Shown: positions 27,058 through 37,354, numbered from the stretch's first letter. The stretch is 64,000 nt of DNA from Flavobacterium sp. LHD-80 (GCF_030929605.1 NZ_JAVFVS010000001.1:248001-312000); one strand, 5' to 3'. Made by a program: numbers and translations. Notes: generated by a model from the sequence alone, not told the origin.

Positions 27058-27908
27058 GAAAACACCACCGTCTTATTGCTATAAACCATTGTTTTTCTCT
27101 CAGCATGTAATTTAATCGCTCTTGCCAAAACAATTCTTTCCAAGTCTCTTCCTTTCATAATAAAATCTTCAACAGAATGAATATGCGAAACTCTGGCAAT
27201 ATCCTGTTCGATAATTGGACCTTCATCTAATTCTTCGGTAACGTAGTGACTTGTTGCACCAATGATTTTTACACCACGTTTAAAAGCCGAATGATACGGT
27301 TTTGCACCTGGAAATGCAGGTAAAAACGAATGGTGAATATTGATGATTTTGTTCTCGTAAAGCGAAATCAAATTTGGTGTAATGATCTGCATATAACGCG
27401 CCAAAACAATAAAATTGATTTCGTATCTTTTTAAAAGTTCAATTTGTTTGGCTTCGCCTTCTTCTTTATTGTCTTTTGTAAACGGAACACAGTGATACGG
27501 AATATTAAATCGTTCGGCAACACATCTTAAATCGTTGTGATTGCTAATAATAACCGGAATTTCGACATTTAATTCACCAGCGCTGTATCGTCCTAAAATA
27601 TCAAAAAGGCAGTGATCGTATTTAGAGACAAATAAAGCCAATTTTGGTTTTTGCTCCTGATTGTACAAATCCCATGACATATCAAAGTCGGCAGCAATAG
27701 CTTGGTCAAAATCAGCTTTAAAGCTTTCAATTGTGGTTTTGTGATTGGTAAATTCACATTCCAATCGCATAAAAAACACATTTTGCTCGACATCAACATG
27801 CTGATCGATATAAGTGATATTTCCTTCTACCTTAGCAATAAAAGTAGTCACTGCAGCGATAATTCCTTTTTGGTCTTTACAGTGAATGAGAATGGTAATT
27901 TTTTGCAT
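27054..27908 (-). CDS. purU: Formyltetrahydrofolate deformylase
   Basis: This 284-residue enzyme releases formate from 10-formyl-THF and balances one-carbon pools. An N-terminal ACT domain (ITILIHCKDQKGIIAAVTTFIAKVEGNITYIDQHVD) is followed by a formyltransferase-like catalytic domain. That domain contains ISNHNDLR, HCVPFTKDNK, ARYMQIITPNLI, NIHHSFLPAFPGAKPY and ATSHYVTEELDEGPII; Asn, His and Asp of the catalytic set are visible in NIHHSF and ELDEGP. Length is normal. Confidence 0.95.
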   Translation of the reverse strand: MQKITILIHCKDQKGIIAAVTTFIAKVEGNITYIDQHVDVEQNVFFMRLECEFTNHKTTIESFKADFDQAIAADFDMSWDLYNQEQKPKLALFVSKYDHCLFDILGRYSAGELNVEIPVIISNHNDLRCVAERFNIPYHCVPFTKDNKEEGEAKQIELLKRYEINFIVLARYMQIITPNLISLYENKIINIHHSFLPAFPGAKPYHSAFKRGVKIIGATSHYVTEELDEGPIIEQDIARVSHIHSVEDFIMKGRDLERIVLARAIKLHAERKTMVYSNKTVVFS

Positions 27909-27997
27909 CTTTTTTGGTTAATCGGTTAATCGTTGATTTGTTTAACCGTTTGTTCGATTACACGAATAAACTATTAAACAGTTAAACAGAAAAAAAA

Positions 27998-28714
27998 CTA
28001 TTTTCCGTCCTGCATTGCAAAAACACTTTTTAATAAAGGCGTTGTTCTTGCACTAATATTATTTCGGATTTCTTTTTCTTCTACAGCAATCATTTTGTAA
28101 ACTCCCGCTAAAGCTTGATTCGTTGTATAATCAGTCAAATCAGGATTTACTTTTTTAACAAGCGGAATTGTGTTGTACTTGTTTATAATATTAGCCCAAA
28201 CGACATCGGCGCCCACTTTTGCGAATGAATTTTTAATCACCGGATTAAATTTTCCGTACAAAGCTGTTGATGTAGTTCCTTGTAAATATGTTGTTGCAGC
28301 ACTGTCATTTCCTAATAAAATATTTTTAGCATCAGTAAACGACATATTTTTAACTGCTGATACAAAAATTGGAGTTGCTTCCTTGACAGCATCTTCAGCG
28401 GCACGATTCAGCATTTTGATTCCTTCATCGGCAAGTGAGCTCAAACCAACTTTTCTTAAAGTAGCATCTACTTTTTGTAATTCTGCGGGCATTAAAATTT
28501 TTACAGCTTCATTTTTGTAAAAACCATCAACCGCGGTTAATTTGCTAACTTGTTGTGTAATTCCTTTATTTAGAGCTTCTTTTAATCCAGCTGAAATGTC
28601 AACACCACCAACCGGAATTTGTGACGCTATTTGTGGGAGCTGATTTAAAGTCTGCTGCATTTCTGCGCATGAAACAAGTGAAAATGTAACGGCTAATAAT
28701 AAAATCTTTTTCAT
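27998..28714 (-). CDS. DUF4197 lipoprotein
   Basis: With the start at MKKILLLAV the protein has 238 residues; an upstream TTG is less likely. The lipobox VSCAE marks a lipoprotein. The sequence GLKEALNKGITQQVSKL, MPAELQKVDATLRKVGL, AAEDAVKEATPIFVSAV and LTDYTTNQALAGVYKMIAVEEKEIR is the standard DUF4197 pattern (helical, periplasmic). Function unknown. It is upstream of purU on the same strand with a 90-bp gap rich in ttaatcg/ttaaccg words. Confidence 0.85.
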   Translation of the reverse strand: MKKILLLAVTFSLVSCAEMQQTLNQLPQIASQIPVGGVDISAGLKEALNKGITQQVSKLTAVDGFYKNEAVKILMPAELQKVDATLRKVGLSSLADEGIKMLNRAAEDAVKEATPIFVSAVKNMSFTDAKNILLGNDSAATTYLQGTTSTALYGKFNPVIKNSFAKVGADVVWANIINKYNTIPLVKKVNPDLTDYTTNQALAGVYKMIAVEEKEIRNNISARTTPLLKSVFAMQDGK

Positions 28715-28813
28715 TTGGGGGTTTTGTTTAAGTTTCAAAAATACTACTTATTCAAAAACAACGCCACAATTTTATTTTAGGAGCAGAAAGAATTTGTTTC
28801 ATAATTAACTTTT

Positions 28814-28848
28814 TCTAAGATTCTGAGATGCTAAGGTTCTAAGATTTT
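28814..28848 (+). repeat. Single arm of the ctaag-type repeat
   Basis: Four 8-bp words (tctaagat, tctgagat, gctaaggt, tctaagat) stand alone without an inverted partner in the 286-bp gap. Nothing else is visible in this gap. Confidence 0.65.
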
Positions 28849-29000
28849 ACATTTTTGAAGCATATAGAATTAATTATTGCTTGGTCGAAAGACAAGAAAA
28901 AATAGAACTTTGCGACTTCAGATTTTCGTATGCAAGTACTTAATTAAGAAATGAATAGGAGAAATTGATAAAATCTGTATATAAAAAATTAGCGGTAAAA

Positions 29001-29426
29001 TTACTTAGCCAGCAAATCAATTTTCTCACCTGTTTTTTCAATAAAAACAGACATTTCACTGTATTTCCAAGTTCCTCTTTTTTCGCCTACAACAAAGAGT
29101 GTTGCTTTGCCTTTAGGGCCTTTTAATGGCACTTGTACATCGCATTTTCTAACATCGTTTTCGGCACTTACATTTCCAGAAACCATTCCGTCAGTTTCGA
29201 TAGGCGATCCAAGTTTTTCGATTAGTATTTTATTGTGCTCAACTCTTGTCATCGATTCTATATAAGCATCAGAATCTTTAATGATTGAAGTTACTTCAAA
29301 GAAAACTCCAACTAAAAATAAAGCAAATAATACAATAAGACTTAAACAACCAGTAGGAACAAACCATTTCCAGTTTCGGTTCCACCAGCTTCTTTTATCC
29401 ACAATAAGTTCGTTTGAATCTTCCAT
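29001..29426 (-). CDS. Coa1/Tim21-like membrane-anchored protein
   Basis: This 141-residue protein has a soluble N-terminus (KRSWWNRNWKWFVPTGC), one membrane segment (LSLIVLFALFLVGVFFEV) and a periplasmic domain with IEKLGSPIETDGMVSGNVS, VQVPLKGPKGKATLFVVGEKRGTWKYSEMSV. This matches the Coa1/Tim21-like domain found in mitochondrial cytochrome oxidase assembly factor 1 and in many bacterial proteins. A role in oxidase assembly here is only by family name; no oxidase gene is nearby. Confidence 0.8.
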   Translation of the reverse strand: MEDSNELIVDKRSWWNRNWKWFVPTGCLSLIVLFALFLVGVFFEVTSIIKDSDAYIESMTRVEHNKILIEKLGSPIETDGMVSGNVSAENDVRKCDVQVPLKGPKGKATLFVVGEKRGTWKYSEMSVFIEKTGEKIDLLAK

Positions 29427-29682
29427 ATTTTAGAGTTTGCTTTAATTGATTGAATATCAAAGCTAAAATATGGAATTTCTTAATGAAATTCAATTTTATT
29501 ATATCATAATTCTTGTAGATTGTTTACGACATACAAACCATCTAAATTTAAAAACATACTATTGTTTAAAAATGCAAAATGAGTTAAAAAGAGATTGCGG
29601 TTTTTGTATAAAACAGCGCATTCAATTTTTAACTCATTATATATAACCTTGAAAATAATTTTGCTTGGGACAAAAAAGGCGT

Positions 29683-30024
29683 TTAAACGTATTGTAAACA
29701 GTATAAATTTGGATTGCAAATCGGATTAATTTGGTTTAAATCTGATAATACATTTTGGGTGTAATCCTTGCCACCAATTGTTAAATAGAATAAAGATTTT
29801 GAAATGTAGAAAGGTCTTAACGGAAGTGCACGCCAGCTAAGTGTTATATTCTTAATAAAATGTTTTAATGCGTATTTAAATGTTTTTTCTTCAGGACGAA
29901 TAAAATAAATGGTATAACTTTTAATTTTTGTCATTAAATTTGGAAACATTACAAATCTTCCGCCCTGTTGTATCAATAAATTTATTTCGAATAATGTTAA
30001 ACCTTCAATATTTTCTGTTTTCAT
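29683..30024 (-). CDS. Hypothetical protein of a Bacteroidota family with GGRFVMF motif
   Basis: With the start at MKTENIEGL the protein has 113 residues. LTLFEINLLIQQGGRFVMFPN, IYFIRPEEKTFKYALKHFIKNITLSWRALPLRPFYISKSLFYLTIGGKDYTQNVL resembles a small membrane-associated family common in flavobacteria, usually with a glycine/tryptophan helix where this copy has SWRALPLRPFY. The last ~20 residues (NPICNPNLYCLQYV) look unlike the family I recall. It is a single gene. About 250 bp downstream hold no credible gene. Confidence 0.5.
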   Translation of the reverse strand: MKTENIEGLTLFEINLLIQQGGRFVMFPNLMTKIKSYTIYFIRPEEKTFKYALKHFIKNITLSWRALPLRPFYISKSLFYLTIGGKDYTQNVLSDLNQINPICNPNLYCLQYV

Positions 30025-30146
30025 GATCGTTTGTTTTTGCAATTAATATTAGTGGTAGTATTATGATGCAAAGTTGCGACAGAAAGTAAAATTGAAAAGG
30101 ACTTAAAAATTTTAAAATTAATAAGTTAGGTTTTTTTTGTGAATAA

Positions 30147-30181
30147 AAAATCGAGAACCCATTTAAATGAATTCCCGATTT
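30147..30181 (-). terminator. Terminator of the L,D-transpeptidase gene
   Basis: The imperfect stem aaatcgagaac / gaattcccgattt is followed on the minus strand by a T-rich run. It lies 20 bp past the stop codon. Confidence 0.6.
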
Positions 30182-30200
30182 ATATTTAGATAGTTAATTA

Positions 30201-31751
30201 TTAATTTGAAGTAAGAGACAATTGATTGTTCAATTCAGAGTCTCTTTCATAAACATCTGGGAAGAAACCAATTTCACCTTTTTCATTTACCAATGAAGTA
30301 AAATAGGTAATGTAAATAGGAACTTTTTTAGCTAATTTAAAACTGTTTTCTGATTTTCCAGCCATAGCTTTATCAATTTTGTCTTGCGTCCATTCTGGAT
30401 AATCTTTAAGCATAGCTGCTGCTAATTCCTTTGCCATTTTTACATTAATACATCCGTGGCTAAAAGTTCTTTTTTCAAAATCGAATAATGTTTTAGATGG
30501 CGTATCGTGCATGTAAATATCATCAGGATTTGGGAACATAAATTTCACTAATCCAAGAGAGTTTTCTGGCCCTGGTTTTTGTCTTACTTGACCATTAACG
30601 ATTTCCATATTTTTTTCTGCAAGATAATTTGGATCTGAAGCGATTTTAGATTTCAACTCGTTTTGTACAATACTTTGTGGTACTGTCCAATAAGGACTAA
30701 AAACGATTCTGTCAATTTCTCCATTAAAAATGGTGGTTTTGGTTAAAGGTGCTCCAACAAATACGGGTGAAGTCATTACTACTTTTCCGTTTTTAACGTA
30801 TACCAATTCATAAGAAGGAACATTAACCAAAACATATTCGTCGCTATTCGCCATTTGGTCAGAAATCGCACGACATCTTTCCATGTTCAATTCTAAAGTT
30901 TTTACCTTGTCAGAAAGAGGCACATTCATTTCTTTAATATGTTCTTCAGCAAGAATGTAGTTAGGTTTAAATCCGTTACGAACTTTATATTTCATTACAG
31001 CATCCATCAATTCACGATCATAAACATCGCTTTTAGAATCCTGTTTTAAATCTCCCAATATATATAAACGAGTTCTCACTTGAGCAATTGTTGGTGAAAC
31101 AGCATCAGGACGTAAGTCTTTATATGGAGTTTCTGTAACAATCGGTTTCCATTTATTTGATCTTTCTATTTTTTTGTATTGTTTTAAAACACCTTGCAAT
31201 TTATAATATTGATCAAAAGCTACTTTATTATCTGTAGGTGCAGTAGTTGTTTCTTCAATTGTGCTGTAATTCATAAAGTCTTTCAACATAGTATCATAAG
31301 ATACTTTTTTGTCAGCACTGCTTTTTTTAGCATATACAATATATAAGGAACTCAAAAGCATATCAGCATCTGTTTTAGAAAGATTTGTAGTTGCTGAAGA
31401 ATCAAAAAGCTGATCAATTTCTTTTTGATACGGAATTTCCAAATTATTTGTTTTTTTTGCTTTTTGGTACAAAGCAGCAGCAAATTCGTTTATTTGATCT
31501 TCATCATGCCAGATTGTACCAAGAGTTCTGTTTTTGTACAATGACATAATATCAGATTTATATTTTTTCAAATCGGAATATCTTTTAAAGAAGTCGTTTG
31601 AAATATCATTTTCATCATCATTTAAATTAAAAGTGACTGCAGTAGAGTTTGGAGTTTTTGTATTTAAGAAATTATTGTTTTCAATTCTGTTATAAGAGGA
31701 TACAAAAAAACTCAAACCTAAAATTACGGTGAAAGAATATAGTGTTTTCAT
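30201..31751 (-). CDS. L,D-transpeptidase (YkuD domain, YcbB/LdtD-like)
   Basis: This 516-residue exported protein (N-terminal membrane anchor YSFTVILGLSFFVSS) has an LdtD-like layout. Residues about 60-200 are helical, and a peptidoglycan-binding-like helix lies near 215-265 (TIAQVRTRLYILGDL ... MDAVMKYKVRNGF). The YkuD domain (about 305-470) has the catalytic motif SHGCIN with Cys434 and, upstream, YMHDTP with its His. It should form 3-3 cross-links or attach proteins to peptidoglycan. It is monocistronic and divergent from icmF. Confidence 0.88.
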   Translation of the reverse strand: MKTLYSFTVILGLSFFVSSYNRIENNNFLNTKTPNSTAVTFNLNDDENDISNDFFKRYSDLKKYKSDIMSLYKNRTLGTIWHDEDQINEFAAALYQKAKKTNNLEIPYQKEIDQLFDSSATTNLSKTDADMLLSSLYIVYAKKSSADKKVSYDTMLKDFMNYSTIEETTTAPTDNKVAFDQYYKLQGVLKQYKKIERSNKWKPIVTETPYKDLRPDAVSPTIAQVRTRLYILGDLKQDSKSDVYDRELMDAVMKYKVRNGFKPNYILAEEHIKEMNVPLSDKVKTLELNMERCRAISDQMANSDEYVLVNVPSYELVYVKNGKVVMTSPVFVGAPLTKTTIFNGEIDRIVFSPYWTVPQSIVQNELKSKIASDPNYLAEKNMEIVNGQVRQKPGPENSLGLVKFMFPNPDDIYMHDTPSKTLFDFEKRTFSHGCINVKMAKELAAAMLKDYPEWTQDKIDKAMAGKSENSFKLAKKVPIYITYFTSLVNEKGEIGFFPDVYERDSELNNQLSLTSN

Positions 31752-32051
31752 TTTTTTAAATTTTTACGTTTTACTTTTTTTATTTGCTAAGTTTTTGGTA
31801 AAAATTTGGGGCTTTTCTACACTGCTAAATTACTATGAGAGAGCTTGAAACACGTTTTTAGATTTTGTTTAAATGTTGCGAAATTGCCATGTCTTTAAGC
31901 TTTCTTTAACTTATATCAATTCGACTTCAAATTTGTTACCCCTTAAATCAAAAAAAAACATTTTCATTTTTTTGTTAACATAAAGCTATTCTCGTAATCA
32001 AATATTAAAATAATTTGTACATTGGTCGCTTAAAATTATCATATTCATAAA
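31752..32051. other. Divergent promoter region between the L,D-transpeptidase gene and icmF
   Basis: The 300-bp gap is AT-rich with T tracts. A TAATTTG near 32012 resembles a -7 box for icmF but is one base short. I see no cobalamin riboswitch consensus or other RNA element. Confidence 0.45.
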
Positions 32052-35000
32052 ATGGAACCACAAATACCATATATTCCTAAAAATAAAGTAAGAATTGTCA
32101 CAGCGGCTTCGCTATTTGATGGACACGATGCTGCGATTAATATCATGCGTAGAATCATACAGTCAACCGGAGTTGAGGTTATACATTTAGGTCATGACCG
32201 AAGTGTAGAAGAAGTTGTAAACACCGCAATCCAAGAAGATGCCAATGCAATCGCGATGACATCATACCAAGGAGGTCACAACGAATACTTTAAATATATG
32301 TATGATTTGCTTCGCGAAAAAGGAGCAGGGCATATCAAGATTTTTGGAGGCGGAGGCGGTGTAATTCTGCCAAGCGAAATTTCAGAATTGCACGAATATG
32401 GTATCACCAGAATTTATTCTCCAGATGACGGCCGATCTTTAGGACTTCAAGGAATGATTAATGATTTGGTACAACGTGCTGATTTTCCTATTGGAGATAA
32501 ATTGAATGGCGAAATTGATCATATCGAAAATAAAGTTCCAACGGCAATTGCGCGTTTGATTTCTTCGGCAGAAAATTTCCCAGAAATTGCAAAACCTGTT
32601 TTTGATAAAATCCACGAAAGCAATTCTGATTCTAAAATTCCAGTTTTAGGAATTACAGGAACGGGAGGAGCGGGAAAATCTTCTTTAGTAGATGAATTAG
32701 TTCGTCGCTTTTTAATTGATTTCCCAGAAAAAACAATCGGATTAATTTCTGTCGATCCTTCGAAAAGAAAAACGGGAGGAGCACTTTTAGGAGACAGAAT
32801 CCGTATGAATGCTATTAATAATCCTCGCGTTTATATGCGTTCGCTGGCAACGCGTCAGTCGAATTTGGCTTTGTCTAAATATGTAGCCGAGGCAATTCAG
32901 GTTTTAAAAGCGGCTAAATACGATTTGATTATTTTAGAAACTTCAGGAATTGGTCAGTCAGATACTGAGATTATGGATCATTCTGATGTATCCTTATATG
33001 TAATGACACCAGAATTTGGAGCGGCAACACAATTGGAAAAAATCGATATGCTTGATTTTGCTGATTTAGTGGCTTTAAATAAATTTGATAAACGTGGAGC
33101 GCTTGATGCTTTGCGCGATGTAAAAAAACAATATCAAAGAAATCATAATCTTTGGGATAAAAATCCTGATGAAATGCCAGTTTTCGGAACAATTGCTTCG
33201 CAGTTTAACGATCCGGGAATGAACACGCTTTACAAAGCGATTATGGATAAAGTGGTTGAAAAAACAGCTTCAGATTTGAAATCGACTTTTACAATTACGA
33301 AAGAAATGAGCGAGAAAATCTTCGTGATTCCTCCTCACAGAACACGTTATTTATCTGAAATTGCTGAGAATAACAGAAGTTATGATGAAACAGCCATTTC
33401 GCAGCAAAAAGTAGCACAGAAATTATACGGAATTTTTAAAACCATAGAATCGGTTTCAGGAAAAGTTCCTCAAATAAATAAGGCTGGGATTGATGATGCA
33501 ACTGTTTTGCCAAGCGGCATTCAAGAGCATGACGAAAACAGAATCTTTTTAAATCTTTTACTAAATCAGTTTGATAAAGTAAAAATGGATTTAGATCCGT
33601 ACAATTGGGAAATTATCTTGAATTGGGATGAAAAAGTAGCGAAATACAAAAATCCGGTTTATTCGTTTAAAGTTCGTGATAAAGAAATCAAGATTGCAAC
33701 ACATTCTGAAAGTTTATCGCATTTACAGATTCCGAAAATTGCTTTGCCTAAATATGAAGGTTGGGGCGATATTTTGCGTTGGAATTTACAGGAAAATGTT
33801 CCTGGAGAATTTCCTTTTGCTTCGGGATTATATCCGTTTAAACGTGAAGGCGAAGATCCGTCGAGAATGTTTGCTGGCGAGGGCGGACCAGAAAGAACCA
33901 ACAAACGTTTTCATTATGTAAGTGCCGGAATGCCTGCAAAACGTCTTTCAACTGCTTTTGACAGTGTAACTTTATACGGAAACGATCCAGATTTGCGTCC
34001 GGATATTTATGGAAAAATTGGAAATGCTGGAGTTTCAATCTGCTGTTTAGATGATGCCAAAAAACTATATTCAGGTTTCGATTTGGTTCATGCATTGACT
34101 TCGGTAAGTATGACGATTAATGGACCTGCGCCAATGTTGTTAGGTTTCTTTATGAACGCGGCAATCGATCAGCAATGTGAGATTTACATCAAAGCAAATG
34201 ATCTAGAAAAAGAAGTTGAAGCGAAAATCAACAAATTATACAAAGAAAAAGGAATCGAAAGACCAAAATACCAAGGTGATCTGCCAGAAGGAAACAACGG
34301 TTTAGGATTAATGCTTTTGGGTGTTACGGGTGATGAGGTTTTACCTTTAGAAGTTTATAATGAAATAAAAGTCAAAACATTATCGCAAGTGCGTGGAACG
34401 GTTCAGGCCGATATTTTGAAAGAAGATCAGGCGCAAAACACTTGTATTTTCTCAACCGAATTTGCTTTAAGATTAATGGGTGACGTTCAGGAATATTTTA
34501 TTACTAAAAACGTTCGTAATTTCTATTCGGTTTCGATTTCAGGATATCATATTGCAGAGGCGGGGGCAAACCCAATTACACAATTGGCCTTCACGCTTTC
34601 GAATGGTTTCACTTACGTGGAATATTATTTGAGCCGTGGAATGAACATCAACGATTTTGGACCAAATTTATCGTTCTTCTTCTCAAACGGAGTAGATCCA
34701 GAATATTCGGTAATTGGTCGTGTGGCACGTAAAATTTGGGCAAAAGCCATGAAAAATAAATACGGAGCCAACGAAAGAGCACAAATGCTGAAATATCATA
34801 TTCAGACATCAGGACGTTCGTTACACGCTCAAGAAATTGATTTCAACGATATTAGGACGACTTTACAGGCTTTATACGCGATTTATGATAACTGTAATTC
34901 ATTGCATACAAACGCTTACGATGAAGCGATTACAACGCCAACAGAAGAATCTGTGCGTCGAGCAATGGCAATTCAGTTGATTATTAATAAAGAATTAGGT

Positions 35001-35492
35001 TTAGCGAAAAACGAAAACCCAATTCAAGGTTCTTTTATCATTGAAGAATTAACTGATTTGGTTGAAGCTGCGGTTCTTCAAGAATTCGACAGAATTACAG
35101 AAAGAGGAGGAGTTCTTGGTGCAATGGAAACCATGTACCAAAGATCTAAAATTCAGGAAGAAAGTTTGTATTATGAAACTTTAAAACACAATGGCGATTT
35201 CCCAATTGTTGGTGTAAATACATTCTTGAGTTCAAAAGGTTCACCAACAGTAATTCCGGCTGAGGTAATTCGTGCAACTGAAGAAGAAAAACAATATCAA
35301 ATAACGATGTTGGATAACTTGCATAAATTCCACGAAGAAAAAGTGAATGAGCATTTAAATACATTACAGCAAGCCGCTATTAAAAACGAGAATTTGTTCG
35401 ATCATTTAATGGAAGCTGCAAAGGTTTGTTCTTTAGGTCAGATTACTTCAGCGTTGTTTGAAGTAGGCGGGCAGTATAGAAGGAATATGTAG
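32052..35492 (+). CDS. icmF: Fused B12-dependent acyl-CoA mutase (IcmF type)
   Basis: This 1146-residue protein joins, in order, a B12-binding domain (His25 in the motif DGHDAA), a MeaB-like G-protein chaperone (P-loop GTGGAGKS at 203-210) and a mutase barrel (from about 560; [48 protein letters not shown]). That order is the IcmF fusion, which interconverts isobutyryl-CoA and butyryl-CoA with built-in cofactor repair. In Bacteroidota such fusions are often annotated as methylmalonyl-CoA mutase; the domain order favours IcmF. Substrate choice cannot be settled by eye. No epimerase or carboxylase gene is adjacent. Confidence 0.88.
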   Translation: MEPQIPYIPKNKVRIVTAASLFDGHDAAINIMRRIIQSTGVEVIHLGHDRSVEEVVNTAIQEDANAIAMTSYQGGHNEYFKYMYDLLREKGAGHIKIFGGGGGVILPSEISELHEYGITRIYSPDDGRSLGLQGMINDLVQRADFPIGDKLNGEIDHIENKVPTAIARLISSAENFPEIAKPVFDKIHESNSDSKIPVLGITGTGGAGKSSLVDELVRRFLIDFPEKTIGLISVDPSKRKTGGALLGDRIRMNAINNPRVYMRSLATRQSNLALSKYVAEAIQVLKAAKYDLIILETSGIGQSDTEIMDHSDVSLYVMTPEFGAATQLEKIDMLDFADLVALNKFDKRGALDALRDVKKQYQRNHNLWDKNPDEMPVFGTIASQFNDPGMNTLYKAIMDKVVEKTASDLKSTFTITKEMSEKIFVIPPHRTRYLSEIAENNRSYDETAISQQKVAQKLYGIFKTIESVSGKVPQINKAGIDDATVLPSGIQEHDENRIFLNLLLNQFDKVKMDLDPYNWEIILNWDEKVAKYKNPVYSFKVRDKEIKIATHSESLSHLQIPKIALPKYEGWGDILRWNLQENVPGEFPFASGLYPFKREGEDPSRMFAGEGGPERTNKRFHYVSAGMPAKRLSTAFDSVTLYGNDPDLRPDIYGKIGNAGVSICCLDDAKKLYSGFDLVHALTSVSMTINGPAPMLLGFFMNAAIDQQCEIYIKANDLEKEVEAKINKLYKEKGIERPKYQGDLPEGNNGLGLMLLGVTGDEVLPLEVYNEIKVKTLSQVRGTVQADILKEDQAQNTCIFSTEFALRLMGDVQEYFITKNVRNFYSVSISGYHIAEAGANPITQLAFTLSNGFTYVEYYLSRGMNINDFGPNLSFFFSNGVDPEYSVIGRVARKIWAKAMKNKYGANERAQMLKYHIQTSGRSLHAQEIDFNDIRTTLQALYAIYDNCNSLHTNAYDEAITTPTEESVRRAMAIQLIINKELGLAKNENPIQGSFIIEELTDLVEAAVLQEFDRITERGGVLGAMETMYQRSKIQEESLYYETLKHNGDFPIVGVNTFLSSKGSPTVIPAEVIRATEEEKQYQITMLDNLHKFHEEKVNEHLNTLQQAAIKNENLFDHLMEAAKVCSLGQITSALFEVGGQYRRNM

Positions 35493-35514
35493 GATTTATT
35501 TTTTAGATTTAAGG

Positions 35515-35542
35515 AAAACCTCTCAAGATTTTGGGAGGTTTT
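35515..35542 (+). terminator. icmF terminator
   Basis: The stem aaaacctctcaa / ttgggaggtttt is followed by a T-run, 20 bp past the stop codon. Confidence 0.85.
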
Positions 35543-35604
35543 TTTTGGATAGAAATTAATAGCTTAACCACGCGCCAGCAAAATAACAAAATTCCATAAA
35601 GTTT

Positions 35605-35705
35605 GTCATTTCGACGGAGGAGAAATCTTTGCGAGAAGCTCCGCTCCTAAAAGTGCCAATCTTTTTAGAGCTTCTCACGAGGATTTCTCCTTACGTCGAA
35701 ATGAC
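35605..35705. repeat. Long inverted repeat of the gtcatttcgac family
   Basis: The left arm gtcatttcgacggaggagaa and the right arm ending cgtcgaaatgac pair over about 35 nt (the inner part is agaagct / agcttct). The family is widespread between Bacteroidota genes. It contains no gene. A related element lies at 44144. Confidence 0.8.
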
Positions 35706-35760
35706 AATATTGCGGTTATTTTTCTCGGAATTAATCTTATTGCTGTAGATATTAAAATAT

Positions 35761-35790
35761 AAAAAACCTCTCATTCCTGAGAGGTTTTTA
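35761..35790. terminator. Terminator downstream of the TPR fragment gene
   Basis: The stem aaaacctctca / tgagaggtttt is flanked by A and T runs. It serves the minus-strand gene ending at 35814. Confidence 0.8.
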
Positions 35791-35813
35791 TTTATCTTGA
35801 GCAGCTTAATACA

Positions 35814-36197
35814 CTAAACTTTCTTCCTCGTTCCTTTAGATTTCCGTTTCAACTTTTCAATAACGGCATCTGCTTTTTCATTTTGGCAAATGAATCTTAA
35901 TGATTCTGCGTAGCGATAGTAATAAACAGGTTCTAAGTCAGAGGTCATGGCAAAAAGTTTATCATACCAGTCGGCTGCTTTTTCTAGTTTGTCATGTTGA
36001 TAAGAGGAATCTCCTAATTTCTGAAATAAGTCTACAGATTTGTAGCCTTTTGCAGCAATTTTCTCGTACGTTTTTATCACGTCAACATAAGCATATTTGT
36101 CGCTTATTTTATCAGTTATATAAACTTTTTCACTTTGAGCAGCAGCACCAAATGAAAAAACAATCAATAATACTAAAACAATAAGTTTCTGTTGCAT
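35814..36197 (-). CDS. Stand-alone N-terminal fragment of a PorE/OmpA-type TPR protein
   Basis: With the start at MQQKLIVLVLL (signal peptide ending AAAQS) the protein has 127 residues. The mature part SEKVYITDKISDKYAYVDVIKTYEKIAAKGYKSVDLFQKLGDSSYQHDKLEKAADWYDKLFAM resembles the TPR-containing N-terminus of the large flavobacterial OmpA-family proteins related to PorE of the type IX secretion system. Those continue with propeller and OmpA domains; here the frame ends in a basic tail (LKRKSKGTRKKV) and non-coding repeats follow. It may be a truncated paralogue or a genuine short partner. Confidence 0.6.
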   Translation of the reverse strand: MQQKLIVLVLLIVFSFGAAAQSEKVYITDKISDKYAYVDVIKTYEKIAAKGYKSVDLFQKLGDSSYQHDKLEKAADWYDKLFAMTSDLEPVYYYRYAESLRFICQNEKADAVIEKLKRKSKGTRKKV

Positions 36198-36422
36198 AAG
36201 TATTAGTTTAAAAGATTGGTTTTGATAGTCATTTTTTCTTCTGATAATTTTATTATGAACTGCTAGTTCAGTTTGCAAATATATCTAAATCAATGATATA
36301 ACGTGTAATTGAACGACGTTTTTTTTCATTTTATCGATTTTAATATATTGACATAACTGCTATTTTTTAGTTTTAGTATGTTTTTGACTAAAAAAGAATT
36401 TCTAGAGACCATTTTTTATCAA

Positions 36423-36452
36423 TTTGAAATATATAATCTAACTTTATATTTG
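36423..36452 (+). promoter_or_regulatory. Consensus promoter of the 36.5 kb gene
   Basis: TTTG (36423-36426), an 18-bp spacer and TATATTTG (36445-36452) give a near-perfect Bacteroidota promoter. The start codon is 17 bp downstream. Confidence 0.75.
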
Positions 36453-36468
36453 TAAAGCGATCATTATC

Positions 36469-36915
36469 ATGATAATACAGGAATATTTGGTTAAACTAGA
36501 TCTTTTGCAGAAAGAAGAAATAGATCTTGAAAGATTTGACAATGCTTTAGAGCAAATTATTGCGAAAACTTCATCAACAAAAACGAAAAACTATTTTACA
36601 CTTGATTCTCTTTTTCAGAAATCAGCTTCTAAAGGAATTGCAATAAATTCAGAAATTATAAAGCAATTTTCAAATCATTCTGGTTTGCTTTTTTTAGAAG
36701 AAGAAGGAGGAGGAAATGTATGTTATGCAGAAAGCACTGAATTACGATCAGAATACAAGCAAAGTTTCATATTAATAGATGTATTAGATTATATCTATGC
36801 TTTTGTACATTCCTCTATTTACAAAGAAACTCAAAAAATCATATTGCCAATTGATGCCGATGTTTTTTGGGATTTGGTAAAAATTGGGAGCAATATTCGG
36901 AAAACAGAAAAATAA
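36469..36915 (+). CDS. Hypothetical cytosolic protein
   Basis: This 148-residue protein has no signal peptide or membrane segment. It is rich in Lys/Glu at the N-terminus (QEYLVKLDLLQKEEIDLERFDNALEQIIAKTSSTKTKNYFTLDSLF). I recognise no family. It has a good promoter and its own terminator, so it is likely a real gene. Confidence 0.55.
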   Translation: MIIQEYLVKLDLLQKEEIDLERFDNALEQIIAKTSSTKTKNYFTLDSLFQKSASKGIAINSEIIKQFSNHSGLLFLEEEGGGNVCYAESTELRSEYKQSFILIDVLDYIYAFVHSSIYKETQKIILPIDADVFWDLVKIGSNIRKTEK

Positions 36916-36950
36916 AAAAAGCAGCTCCTGGAACGAGCTGCTTTTGTTTT
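36915..36950. terminator. Terminator shared by convergent genes
   Basis: The stem aaagcagctc / gagctgcttt lies between the 36.5 kb gene and the first gene of the secreted-protein array. It has T-runs on both sides. Confidence 0.8.
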
Positions 36951-36967
36951 TGTGGGGACAAAAAGGG

Positions 36968-37354
36968 TTAGCGACGGAAAGACGGGCTTTGGTTTACTGA
37001 TTCGTCTAACTTTACAGCTTTCACTTTTTTTGCTGCAACTTTAATTTCATGTTTCGCAATTTTACCGTTTTCTGATACTTCTAAAACATAAGTTCCAGCT
37101 GGATGACCTTCTAAGCTTATTGTTTTTGAAATTTCTAATTTATCTGCTGCAGATGCTCCAGTATAAATTAAATTGTGGTTTTCATCATAAATAGAAAAAG
37201 AAGTGTTTTCAACGGTGTCTAAAGTAAAGCTTACTACTTTTCCGTTTCCAGTAACTATATTTAAAATATAGTCTCCTTTTCCATCAAATGCGTAGGTAAA
37301 AATCGATGTAAATAAAAAGGCGGCAATCAAGCCCATTTTGGTAAATTTTGTCAT
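36968..37354 (-). CDS. Small secreted beta-sandwich protein, array member 1 (divergent)
   Basis: This 128-residue protein has a signal peptide (MGLIAAFLFTSIFTYAFDG). The core ...GNGKVVSFTLDTVENTSFSIYDENHNLIYTGASAADKLEISKTISLEGHPAGTYVLEVSENGKIAKHEIKV shares with the next three genes the scheme of a strand-rich domain: IYDENG-LIYSE, LEEFPAGTYYLEVE and K.HEI. The scheme resembles type IX secretion C-terminal domains but here forms the whole protein. It lacks the shared upstream operator. Function unknown. Confidence 0.65.
   Translation of the reverse strand: MTKFTKMGLIAAFLFTSIFTYAFDGKGDYILNIVTGNGKVVSFTLDTVENTSFSIYDENHNLIYTGASAADKLEISKTISLEGHPAGTYVLEVSENGKIAKHEIKVAAKKVKAVKLDESVNQSPSFRR

Noticed and set aside
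27909..27997. ttaatcg/ttaaccg words between purU and the DUF4197 gene as a regulatory dyad
   Set aside because: They look like another degenerate word repeat; arms are poorly matched and there is no clear promoter geometry.
29504..29719. Minus-strand open frame downstream of the 29.7 kb gene
   Set aside because: Overlaps the 3' end of the better-supported gene and is rich in Phe/Leu/Asn typical of non-coding AT-rich DNA.
31752..32051. Cobalamin riboswitch before icmF
   Set aside because: I looked for the B12-box consensus and found none; the gap is AT-rich without structure.
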